A stretch of 27,417 nucleotides of DNA. It comes from DATGMS01 sp040905145. GTDB taxonomy: Bacteria > Bacteroidota > Bacteroidia > Cytophagales > Cyclobacteriaceae. The stretch spans positions 1 to 27,417 of the forward strand of contig JBBDSC010000160.1 of the NCBI GenBank assembly GCA_040905145.1. The letters are read 5' to 3'. A program made the translations under genes and the position numbers. Of this stretch, positions 16,000 to 23,761 are shown one piece after another (the stretch's first letter is position 1; each line of letters opens with the position of its first letter). The notes under the pieces are model-generated. The model searched no databases. It saw only the letters and a list, made by a program, of their open reading frames with translations, and was not told the origin of the DNA.

Positions 16000-16531
16000 T
16001 TTTTGTTCGCCATTTTAGGAAGCGCTCCCTGTTCTGCTCCTTGGAAATCAAAACCTGCCATCCCTCCGGGATTTATTCTCCGTTCATCAACCTGCTTTTC
16101 TACAATCCTGCCATCCCGCCGGGATTGTTCACTGCTTTCAGAATGATGACAAGCTTAGTGTCTTTCCTTGCGCAAAAACACTATTATAGGCTTAAAATGC
16201 TTGATGTTTAATAAGCCCAGCGGGCTTCAATGATTATAGAAATCATAGGGAGTGTTGTTTTTAGCCCCAAGGGGCAGTCATCTTCTTAACACAGGGTGCA
16301 GCCCTGTGTTTAAATAAAGAGGCAAAAATCAACCAAGCCCTGAAAGGGCGTAAGCTCGCTTTGCTTTCCAAGCACCTGCCGTATGCATATTTTATAACCA
16401 ATAGGACAATCAAGTTCCTATAGCCGATCAAATCTAATTTTTTAAAATCGAACTCAGGTCATTATACTGCAGCATTCTTATCCTAACTTACGTCCTGTTA
16501 AAAACCTTTTATAACAATAAATCTTTTTCCC
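16000..16531. other. Intergenic region with a cluster of short hairpins
   Basis: No gene is supported. Between 16054 and 16349 there are at least six separate short palindromes, given in the next entry. From 16350 to 16531 I see only AT-rich sequence with no clear promoter or repeat. Confidence 0.6.
16054..16349. repeat. Cluster of short palindromic elements
   Basis: Two direct copies of CCTGCCATCCCnCCGGGATT (16054-16073 and 16107-16126) each hold ATCCC/GGGAT. Then come AAGCCCAGCGGGCTT (16213-16227), GCCCCAAGGGGC (16264-16275), AACACAGGG/CCCTGTGTT (16288-16310) and GCCCTGAAAGGGC (16337-16349). Such strings of GC-rich mini-hairpins are seen between genes in many Bacteroidota and resemble REP-like arrays; no REP-associated transposase is in the window. 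Confidence 0.7.
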
Positions 16532-16672
16532 ATGAAAAACTCATTGATGTCATTGCTATTTGTTTTCTCCATAATGAGTTGTAACCTTTCGGAAGAAGTC
16601 CTTTTTCAGGAAATCCCGGATACTTTCCCGGGAAAGTGGATGTCCCTAAACCAAAAAACCTCCGAGACATAA
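16532..16672 (+). CDS. Possible 46-residue lipoprotein
   Basis: Small open frame starting MKNSLMSLLFVFSIM followed by SC: a short basic start, a hydrophobic stretch and a lipobox-like IMSC with Cys17, then an acidic tail ending NQKTSET. The signal is convincing for so short a frame, but the mature part is only about 30 residues, with no family recognised. Its last codons and stop fall inside the hairpin that terminates the convergent efflux operon. It could be a real micro-lipoprotein, a truncated remnant of a longer one, or chance. No clear promoter was found upstream. Confidence 0.4.
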   Translation: MKNSLMSLLFVFSIMSCNLSEEVLFQEIPDTFPGKWMSLNQKTSET

Positions 16673-16684
16673 TCCCGGAGGTTT
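16653..16684 (-). terminator. Intrinsic terminator of the efflux operon
   Basis: Read on the minus strand: a perfect 9-bp stem AAACCTCCG/CGGAGGTTT (16656-16684) with an 11-base loop, followed by three further T to make TTTTTT. It lies about 40 bases past the RND pump stop codon at 16723. On the plus strand no T-run follows, so it is mainly a minus-strand terminator. Confidence 0.8.
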
Positions 16685-16722
16685 GAACACTTAAAAAAAC
16701 CACCAACCTTTATTTACTCTAC

Positions 16723-19700
16723 TTAGCTAATCTTTCGAATAGCCATGTTTAATTTGTCTGCCAATAAATACATGACAGGCACTATCACTAACGTTAAAAA
16801 CGTTGCAAAGGTTAACCCAAATATCACCGTCCACGCCATGGGACCCCAGAAATCCGCATTGTCCCCTCCTATATAGAATTCCGGATCAAAAGAAGTCAAA
16901 AGTCCGCTAAAGTTAATGTTCATCCCCAACGCCATGGGCAAAAGGCCCAAAACAGTGGTAATGGCTGTCAGCAACACGGGCCGTAACCTCACTTTACCGG
17001 CACGGACGATGCTATTGAGCAATTCTCCCTGCGATAGGTATTCACCTTCTTCAACTTTTAACTCCGTCCTTCTCCTTTCCCTGACCAAATTGGTATAATC
17101 TATCAATACGATAGCATTATTCACCACTACACCTGCCAGGGAAATAATACCTATACCCGTCATGATAATCACAAAGTCCATGTTAAAAATCACCAAACCC
17201 AAAAACACCCCAATAGTACTAAGAACAACCGATGTCATGATAATAAACGGGGTAGTCACTGAATTGAACTGGGTGACTATAATCAGGAATATCATCGAAA
17301 TAGCTATTAATAATGCCCTAGTAAGGAATGTTGCTGATTTATCCTGTTCTTCCTGCTCTCCTGTGAACCTGACATCGATCCCTTCTGGAATATCATAGTT
17401 TTCCACCAAGTCTTTCAACTGGTTATTTATCTCGGTCGGGTTATAACCGTCATTGACGTTGGAAGACAAGGTGATGACCTTATCCAAGTCTTTTCTTTTT
17501 ACAGAACCAAAAGAGGAGGTGTATTCCACTTCGGCTACTGCGGAAATAGGGATGCTTTTTTGATTCCCGAATTTATCCATGAAATTGATTTTTTTGTTAA
17601 CAAGGGCACTGATATCGTACCGGTATTCATCCGCTAATCTTAGCTGAATTGGATAATCGTCCTCCCCTTCTTTGTATTGGGACACCTCCAGTCCAAATAA
17701 CGCTGTCCTCAGTTCAGTGGCAATCACACTGGTGGAAAGGCCAAACCTAATGGCATTTTCCCGGTTAATGTTCACTACCGCCTCCGGGTTTCCCACTTCC
17801 AGATCTGATTGAAGTTCTTCTATGCCTTCAATGTTGGATGCTGCAATGCTTTCCTGAAGGTTCGACACAAAAGCGATCAATTCCTCATAATCCTCCCCAC
17901 TGGATTCAACGTTAATGGGCTTTCCTACAGGGGGGCCATTGGTCTGTTTGTTCACCGTTATCTGAACTCCAGGATATTGTTCCATCAAATCCCTCATATC
18001 TTCCATGATCTGGTTGGTATTGACCCCGTTTCTAAATTGGTATTCCACAAAACTGATCGTGATCTTGGCCTTGTGGGGCGTGGCACCCATGTTCATATCC
18101 ATTTCGTCCCCGGTCCCTTCCCCGATTTGTGTAATCAGAGATTCTATGATTTCATCATGGGGTTCCAGCATCGTAAGCAATTCGTCCTCCATCCCGTTGA
18201 CAAAGTCGTTGGTTGCTTCTATATCCGTACCTATCGGATGCTCAACATAGATATTGACCAAAGCGGGTTGGTTGTCCGGGAAAAACAGTACTTCAGGAGC
18301 TCTGATACCCAGTAAAATTATCGAGAAAAACAATAAACCTACCGTACCAAACAAAAACACATAAGGTTTTCTGCCCCTTAAAACATACAACAATGCATTT
18401 TCGTAAAAATTCTCCAAACGGACCAGGAAGACGTTTTGGAACCATCGGATGGCCTTCCTCAATACAAAAACATTAAAGATCGTAAGAATGGCCGCCAGCA
18501 TCAAGATATTGGCAAGGGCAATGGCACCCGTTAAATATCCAATAATGGCCATGGTGGACAATATGATGGCGATGACCAAAGGCCTTTTCTTTGGTTTTTC
18601 CTTATTCCCATCCTCTAATTTCATAAACAAAGAAGTAAGCACAGGATTAATCACCAAGGCTACAAAAAGCGAGGACGACAATACAATGATCAGGGTAATG
18701 GGAAGGAATTTCATAAATTCACCTATGATGTCATCCCAAAAAGCCAAAGGTAAAAATGCGGCCAATGTGGTAAATGTAGAAGTAATAATCGGCCACGCGA
18801 TCTCCCCTACCCCTTCTTTGGCCGCCCGAATGGGAGATTTGCCTTCCTGGAGCAGACGATAGATATTTTCCACTACTACTATACCGTTATCAACCAACAT
18901 GCCCAAGGCCAGGATAAGGGAAAACAAGACCATGAAATTCAGGGAAATCCCCAGAGCGTTCAATATAAGAAAAGAAATAAACATGGAAAGGGGTATGGCC
19001 ACCCCTACAAACAAGGCATTTCTTAAACCCAAGAAAAACATAAGCACCATTACCACCAAAATCACCCCGGAAATAATGCTGTTTTCCAGGTTATCCACTT
19101 CTGCCCGGGTATACTTGGACTGGTCATTGGTAATATCGACATATAAGTCAGGTGGGAAACGGTTCAATTTTGTTTCTTCAATGAGCACCTTGATCTTATC
19201 GGCTGCATCCAAAAGATTCTCGCCGCTTCTCTTGACCACATTTACCGTTACCACGGGCAATTTACTGCTCCTTGCATAGCTTTCCCGTTCTTCAAAAGTA
19301 TCACTTACAGTGGCCACATCCCTTAGATACACGATCTTATTGTTCTCAATTTTAACAATAACATCTTCTATTTGTTGGGGATCTGTAAACTCCCCGGTAA
19401 CACGCAAGGATCTTCTGAAATCCCCAACAAGGATGTTTCCCCCCGACATTGTAATGTTTTCTGCACTTACCGCATCCGAAATATCCGTAAAACTTACCCC
19501 CAACGCTTCCATTTTATAGAGATCCGCATCTATACGGATTTCCCTTTCGATGGTCCCTCCAAGATCCGCATTGGAAATTTCCGGTAATTTCTCGATTTCA
19601 TCCTCCAGGTATTCCGCAAACTCTTTGAGTTCTTCCTCCGGATAATCCCCTGAAATATTGACGTTCATGATCGGAAAATCAGAAGTATTTATTTCCAATA

Positions 19701-20127
19701 CATCCGGATCTTGGTCCAGGTCTGTGGGCAACTCGCTATTGGATTTGTCCACCGCATCCTTTACATCCTGTAGTGCCTTGGCAATATCCACATTGGGGTT
19801 GAATTCCACCACAATGGTAGAGAAATCCTGTATGGACGTGGATCTGATATCCTTTACATCATTGATAGCCTGTAATTCCTTTTCTATAGGCCTGGTGATC
19901 AGGTTTTCCATGTCCACGGGAGAATTACCTGGGTAGGAAGTACCCACGAACACCGTGGGTATGACGATTTCCGGAAAGCTCTCCTTCGGCATGGTGCGGT
20001 AAGCCACTACGCCCATAAAGGTGATAATCAAGGAAAGAATGATTACACTGGTACTGTTATCTATTGAAAATGAGGAGAGACCAAACTCCCTGATCACTTT
20101 CTTTTTGTCATTTTCCTGTTGCGCCAT
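16723..20127 (-). CDS. RND efflux pump permease (AcrB/HAE1-like)
   Basis: Inner-membrane proton-driven transporter, expected to work as a trimer with the adaptor and TolC-like protein encoded just upstream. 1134 residues, longer than the usual 1030-1050. The N-terminal helix 22-43 is followed by porter domains (NPNVDIAKALQDVKDAVD; RSGENLLDAADKI). Helix 4 carries LGMLVDNGIVVVENIYRL (408-425), aligning D413 and N414 with AcrB D407 and D408; the helix 10 stretch GVVVNNAIVLIDY (from 999) puts N1003 at the AcrB K940 position. Two additional hydrophobic segments (about 516-537 and 538-556) lie between helices 6 and 7. Its start is three bases after the adaptor stop. Drugs, bile-like compounds or lipids are possible substrates; CusA-type metal export is less likely. 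Confidence 0.94.
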   Translation of the reverse strand: MAQQENDKKKVIREFGLSSFSIDNSTSVIILSLIITFMGVVAYRTMPKESFPEIVIPTVFVGTSYPGNSPVDMENLITRPIEKELQAINDVKDIRSTSIQDFSTIVVEFNPNVDIAKALQDVKDAVDKSNSELPTDLDQDPDVLEINTSDFPIMNVNISGDYPEEELKEFAEYLEDEIEKLPEISNADLGGTIEREIRIDADLYKMEALGVSFTDISDAVSAENITMSGGNILVGDFRRSLRVTGEFTDPQQIEDVIVKIENNKIVYLRDVATVSDTFEERESYARSSKLPVVTVNVVKRSGENLLDAADKIKVLIEETKLNRFPPDLYVDITNDQSKYTRAEVDNLENSIISGVILVVMVLMFFLGLRNALFVGVAIPLSMFISFLILNALGISLNFMVLFSLILALGMLVDNGIVVVENIYRLLQEGKSPIRAAKEGVGEIAWPIITSTFTTLAAFLPLAFWDDIIGEFMKFLPITLIIVLSSSLFVALVINPVLTSLFMKLEDGNKEKPKKRPLVIAIILSTMAIIGYLTGAIALANILMLAAILTIFNVFVLRKAIRWFQNVFLVRLENFYENALLYVLRGRKPYVFLFGTVGLLFFSIILLGIRAPEVLFFPDNQPALVNIYVEHPIGTDIEATNDFVNGMEDELLTMLEPHDEIIESLITQIGEGTGDEMDMNMGATPHKAKITISFVEYQFRNGVNTNQIMEDMRDLMEQYPGVQITVNKQTNGPPVGKPINVESSGEDYEELIAFVSNLQESIAASNIEGIEELQSDLEVGNPEAVVNINRENAIRFGLSTSVIATELRTALFGLEVSQYKEGEDDYPIQLRLADEYRYDISALVNKKINFMDKFGNQKSIPISAVAEVEYTSSFGSVKRKDLDKVITLSSNVNDGYNPTEINNQLKDLVENYDIPEGIDVRFTGEQEEQDKSATFLTRALLIAISMIFLIIVTQFNSVTTPFIIMTSVVLSTIGVFLGLVIFNMDFVIIMTGIGIISLAGVVVNNAIVLIDYTNLVRERRRTELKVEEGEYLSQGELLNSIVRAGKVRLRPVLLTAITTVLGLLPMALGMNINFSGLLTSFDPEFYIGGDNADFWGPMAWTVIFGLTFATFLTLVIVPVMYLLADKLNMAIRKIS

Positions 20128-20130
20128 AAC

Positions 20131-21264
20131 TTAGTTTTGAGCAATGCTTACTTTAAAATTGTCACCTACTTCCCTGAACCCCTTATCGACCAGCTCTTCA
20201 TCCCCTTTCAATCCTTCCAACACTTCTGTTTTCCCCTGAAAAGTTTTTCCTCTATTGATATAGGTTTTCCGTGCGGTCTGATTTTCCACCGTAAATACAT
20301 ATTCCCCCTCATTATCCTGGAGAATAAGATAAGTGGGTACAATGACGACACCTTTACTTTCATAGTCCTTGATCTTAATGACGGAAATCATATTGGGTTT
20401 AACGTTTTCCCCCCTTGGTAAAAAAGCTTCCACCTTGAATGTCCTGTTATTTGGGTCAATGACCCCTCCCACTGCCGTAATCCGGGTCTTTAGCTGACGA
20501 TCAATGGAAGGGAAACTCACCTCTATTGAATCTCCCCGGTTAAGGATGCCCACATACCTTTCCGAGACATCCCCTTCAATATACAGCTCACTCTCCCCAA
20601 TGAAATTCATGATGGGGCTACCGGGCTGAACCAGTTCTCCCAACCTTATGATGACTTGCTCCACGGTACCATCAAATGGCGCACGGATCGTAGTTCTATC
20701 TTTCTGGGTGGTAATAGAAGCCAGGTTTTTCTCAAGGATCTCCTTTCTGTTCTTTGCCTCCAAAAATTGTACTTCTGTACCAATCTGTTGATCCCAAAGC
20801 CTTTGTTGCTTTTCAAAAATAACATTCGCCAATTCCAGTTGCTTTTCAACTTCCTCAATATTATTATCTATCGATTCGGCATCCACTTCCACCAGGATTT
20901 CTCCCCTTCTCACCCGCATGCCTTCAACCGCCTTGATTTCCTGTACCCTTCCAGAGACCTCTGCACTGATATTGACGTTTTTCTTGGATAAAACCGATCC
21001 GGTGATTTCCACAAAGTGAGCGAAATTGCCCAAGTTTGCCTGCGTCGTGGTCACCAGCATGGATTTACGTTGATCCTGTGCAAAGTTTGGATCCAATGAG
21101 GATATTTCCTTTTCCAGCACAGCTATTTTTGCTGTTAGTTCTGTAGCTTCTTTTTTATAACCCTCCAAGGTTGATTTCTTTTCCTCAAGGCCGTTTTCCT
21201 GTTGGCCACATGAAAATGCTACAAAGGCCCAAAGAAGGGATAAAAATTTAATATAAGTTTCCAT
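20131..21264 (-). CDS. RND efflux periplasmic adaptor (membrane fusion protein), lipoprotein
   Basis: 377 residues. The N-terminus has a hydrophobic stretch (7-18) ending AFSC, a lipobox with Cys19 as the likely lipid anchor. A predicted coiled coil at 28-58 precedes the core, which is unusual for AcrA-type proteins. The barrel-sandwich hybrid halves are VNISAEVSGRVQEIKAVEGM and TTIRAPFDGTVEQV, flanking an alpha-helical hairpin (about 130-195) that should contact the TolC-like protein. A beta-barrel domain (LYIEGDVSERYVGIL onward) and a membrane-proximal domain complete it. It links the pump and outer-membrane channel. Spacing is 103 bases from the TolC-like gene upstream and three bases to the pump downstream. 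Confidence 0.93.
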   Translation of the reverse strand: METYIKFLSLLWAFVAFSCGQQENGLEEKKSTLEGYKKEATELTAKIAVLEKEISSLDPNFAQDQRKSMLVTTTQANLGNFAHFVEITGSVLSKKNVNISAEVSGRVQEIKAVEGMRVRRGEILVEVDAESIDNNIEEVEKQLELANVIFEKQQRLWDQQIGTEVQFLEAKNRKEILEKNLASITTQKDRTTIRAPFDGTVEQVIIRLGELVQPGSPIMNFIGESELYIEGDVSERYVGILNRGDSIEVSFPSIDRQLKTRITAVGGVIDPNNRTFKVEAFLPRGENVKPNMISVIKIKDYESKGVVIVPTYLILQDNEGEYVFTVENQTARKTYINRGKTFQGKTEVLEGLKGDEELVDKGFREVGDNFKVSIAQN

Positions 21265-21367
21265 AGGTATGTTTTTTAATCGGTCAATGGTTTATTCGGT
21301 TAAGTGGGCCAGAAGAATTGCACGCCGCACTTTCTTACTTCTTATGTCTATTGCCTTATATCTCGTA

Positions 21368-22717
21368 TCACTTTAAAATCCCGAGGGCCTTTTCCAAATC
21401 CACCCTTGCAATTAAAGCATCATAAAGGGCAGAGTAATAGTTGGTCTCAGCTTCCTTTAATGCCGCATCGGCCTCCACCACTTCAAGGTTCGATCCCACG
21501 CCTTCCTGATACTTGATCTTGGTCGTACTGAATACCTCCATTGCGAGTTCCCTGTTTTCAAGTTGGACCTCCAGGGCACTTAGGCTGTTGATCAAATTTT
21601 CTCTGGCCTCGTAGCTTTCCGATACCACTCTTTGTTCCTGGTCAAATAGCTGGTTTTCGAATTGTTTGATCTGCACACGGTTTTGCTGGATCCTATGACT
21701 TTTGGCCAAACCATCGAAGATCGGTATTTCCAGGGACACCCCTAGGACAGATCCGGGAAACCACTGGGAATGGAGCATTTCTTTTAAACCGGAGCCAAAA
21801 CCCAACCTTGAATAATTTAAATTGGCATCCAGCCTGGGCAGATATTGGGCCTTGTTGTTTCGCAGGTCCAATTGTGCCAATTCCAAATTGGTTTGCAATT
21901 GGTCCAGTTCGATTCTCCTTGTGCCCGTCTCTTGTAAAAGACTTTCAGCATCAAAGGAACCTTCCAGATCCGAAATGGTTTCTGCCAATTCAAGGGGCTG
22001 GTTCATGGGCATCCCCATCTGTAACTTCAGTAGCTCGGTGCTTATCTTCGTGGCTGACCTGGCCCTATCCAGTTCAGTTTTCAAATTATTATATTGGACC
22101 TGGATCCGGGAAACATCTATCTTTTCGGAAAACCCGGTTTCGTACATTACCTGGGTCTCCTTGAGCAAGGTATCCATTCTGCTCAGGTTGGCCTGCACCA
22201 ATTCTTCCCGTTCCTTACTTACCAAAACCGAGAAATAAGCCTTTTTAATATTTTCGATTACATCATATTCCGTTTTGATTTTGTCAAATTCCGCCAGCTG
22301 TTTATAGGTTTTGGCCGCCTGTAATCCGACAAAGTAGGAGCCGTTAAAGATCATTTGATTCACGGTCACCGACATATTGCCGCTGTATTCCGGGGAAAAC
22401 TGTACCGCAATAAATTCACCCTCCTCTGCCTCAGGATTAAAGAAAACAGCCGGAAAAGGCTGAGAGGGAATAATTAAGTTTTTGTTCATGTCCACATTCC
22501 CCGTTATTTGGGGCAATCCCTGGGCAGTGGTCTCTCCTACGGTAGCTTTACTTCTCTTTATTTCAAGAAGTGCATTTTTCACCTCCACATTATTTTCCAA
22601 TGCATATTGAATGCTTTCTTCCAAGGTAAGGGCTATCCCCTCTTGGGCCTTCCCTTTACCGCCAAACAAGCAAAGAAAAAATACGCTTAAAAAGATCATT
22701 TTTGAAATAAAACTCAT
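21368..22717 (-). CDS. TolC family outer-membrane efflux protein
   Basis: 449 residues from the ATG at 22717. The signal peptide (1 to about 25, ending KGKAQ) is followed by two repeats of the long helical and strand pattern of the outer-membrane efflux protein family, with LTLEESIQYALENNVEVKNA at the first repeat and GVSLEIPIFDGLAKSHRIQQ at the second strand region. An alternative TTG at 22726 overlaps the stop of the TetR gene by four bases; the ATG is preferred since it gives the better signal peptide start and sits five bases after that stop. It forms the outer-membrane duct of the pump. Confidence 0.92.
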   Translation of the reverse strand: MSFISKMIFLSVFFLCLFGGKGKAQEGIALTLEESIQYALENNVEVKNALLEIKRSKATVGETTAQGLPQITGNVDMNKNLIIPSQPFPAVFFNPEAEEGEFIAVQFSPEYSGNMSVTVNQMIFNGSYFVGLQAAKTYKQLAEFDKIKTEYDVIENIKKAYFSVLVSKEREELVQANLSRMDTLLKETQVMYETGFSEKIDVSRIQVQYNNLKTELDRARSATKISTELLKLQMGMPMNQPLELAETISDLEGSFDAESLLQETGTRRIELDQLQTNLELAQLDLRNNKAQYLPRLDANLNYSRLGFGSGLKEMLHSQWFPGSVLGVSLEIPIFDGLAKSHRIQQNRVQIKQFENQLFDQEQRVVSESYEARENLINSLSALEVQLENRELAMEVFSTTKIKYQEGVGSNLEVVEADAALKEAETNYYSALYDALIARVDLEKALGILK

Positions 22718-22722
22718 ATTGG

Positions 22723-23328
22723 TCAATTCTGATTGGTAGGTTCATTATAATAAGCTGTTCTCCCCTTATCGGTGAGGACACCATGGATAAAATGATCAAA
22801 AATCTGGAGTTGTAATTCCATCATATTGAATTTGGAAGCGGATGGTAGGGATTGATAATTAAACGCGACTTGTTCCATCCTCATCATCGCCATGATTTCC
22901 ACATTGATTTCCTTACGGAAATATCCCAAACGCTTTCCCCTTTCCAAAATTTCCACCATACCTTTCGTGGCATGTTCTCTTTTGAATTCTTCAAACCTCT
23001 TCCATGATTGGGGATAAAACCGCTTAATTTCATTCAGAATAATAGGGTTCATATCCGAATAACGCTCCCTAATAAACTTGGACATCTGGACAAAATGTTC
23101 AATTACCCCATCTTCCCGGTCAAATATTTCCTGTAGTTTACACTCATCCTTCTCAAGGAATGCCGAAAATGCTTCAAAAACCAATTCACCCTTATTCTTA
23201 AATTCCTGATAGATCGTTTTTTTTGACATTCCTGCCTGACGGGCTATATCATCCATGGTGACAGACCGCACACCGAATTGCCTAAACAGCCCTGTGGCAG
23301 CTTCAATTATCTTTTCTCTTAGTTCCAA
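22723..23328 (-). CDS. TetR/AcrR family transcriptional regulator
   Basis: 201 residues from the start chosen here. The N-terminal DNA-binding domain is typical (LREKIIEAATGLFRQFG, then VTMDDIARQAGMSKKTIYQEF as helix-turn-helix). The C-terminal ligand-binding part is all-helical with no motif that tells the ligand. No ATG lies near the start: a TTG at 23328 gives MELREKII, like many relatives, and a TTG at 23355 would add nine hydrophobic residues. It is the first gene of the efflux operon and ends five bases before the TolC-like ATG. It most likely represses its own operon through the palindrome at 23373-23388. Family is firm; start is uncertain. Confidence 0.9.
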   Translation of the reverse strand: MELREKIIEAATGLFRQFGVRSVTMDDIARQAGMSKKTIYQEFKNKGELVFEAFSAFLEKDECKLQEIFDREDGVIEHFVQMSKFIRERYSDMNPIILNEIKRFYPQSWKRFEEFKREHATKGMVEILERGKRLGYFRKEINVEIMAMMRMEQVAFNYQSLPSASKFNMMELQLQIFDHFIHGVLTDKGRTAYYNEPTNQN

Positions 23329-23372
23329 ACTACTCTTGCCAATAATAAGCCACAAAACTCAGAAAACTTTAA

Positions 23373-23388
23373 GAAACTTCAAAGTTTC
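23373..23388. promoter_or_regulatory. Candidate TetR operator (16-bp palindrome)
   Basis: GAAACTTCAAAGTTTC is a perfect inverted repeat with 7-bp half-sites, centred about 52 bases before the regulator start. A second, near-symmetric pair AAAACTTT (23363-23370) and AAAGTTTT (23390-23397) flanks it. Size, symmetry and place fit self-repression by the adjacent TetR-type protein. On the minus strand AAACTTTG here is one mismatch from TAnnTTTG, so the site may overlap the promoter. Binding is inferred. Confidence 0.6.
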
Positions 23389-23610
23389 CAAAGTTTTTTA
23401 TTTAGGAATATTTTGGGTCACTGGAAAAGAGACTTCCTTCCGGAAATAAAATTACTTCTTAATTGAATTTCGGATATTATAAACTGTAATTATCAACTTT
23501 GAGAAATGATCGAAAAATGATAGCCTCAGGGTTTTCCCTTAAAAACTGTCTGCAATAATTGTTCAACATCCAAACAACTGAAATATTCCAGCGTATGGAA
23601 GGTACAGCAT

Positions 23611-23647
23611 CGGACAGTGCGGACAGTATCCATTTCGGAGGCGGACA
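23611..23647. repeat. CGGACAGT short direct repeats upstream of purL
   Basis: CGGACAGT at 23611-23618 and 23620-23627, nine bases apart, and a partial CGGACA at 23642-23647. They are in the 406-base gap between the TetR and purL genes, about 95 bases before the purL -7 box. They may be a regulator binding site or a relic. Confidence 0.4.
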
Positions 23648-23720
23648 CTACAGAAGGCTCCTCCTTCAACAGAAGTAAAATAATGAATAGTTGACCTATT
23701 ATTCTTTTGATGCATTTTCT

Positions 23721-23728
23721 TACCTTTG
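23721..23728 (+). promoter_or_regulatory. Probable -7 box of purL
   Basis: TACCTTTG is an exact TAnnTTTG, 33 bases before the purL ATG. The nearest TTTG upstream is only 11 bases away, so the -33 element is missing or degenerate. No purine riboswitch-like structure was seen in the short leader. Confidence 0.45.
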
Positions 23729-23761
23729 CCCCTTACTTTATAGCCATCAATAAAAAAGAAT

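Noticed and set aside
17809..18315. 168-codon plus-strand open frame
   Set aside because: Antisense shadow of the RND pump porter domain.
23691..23728. Sigma-70-like -35 (TTGACC) with TACCTTTG before purL
   Set aside because: TTGACC is 24 bases from the box, which does not fit spacing for either the standard or the Bacteroidota promoter.
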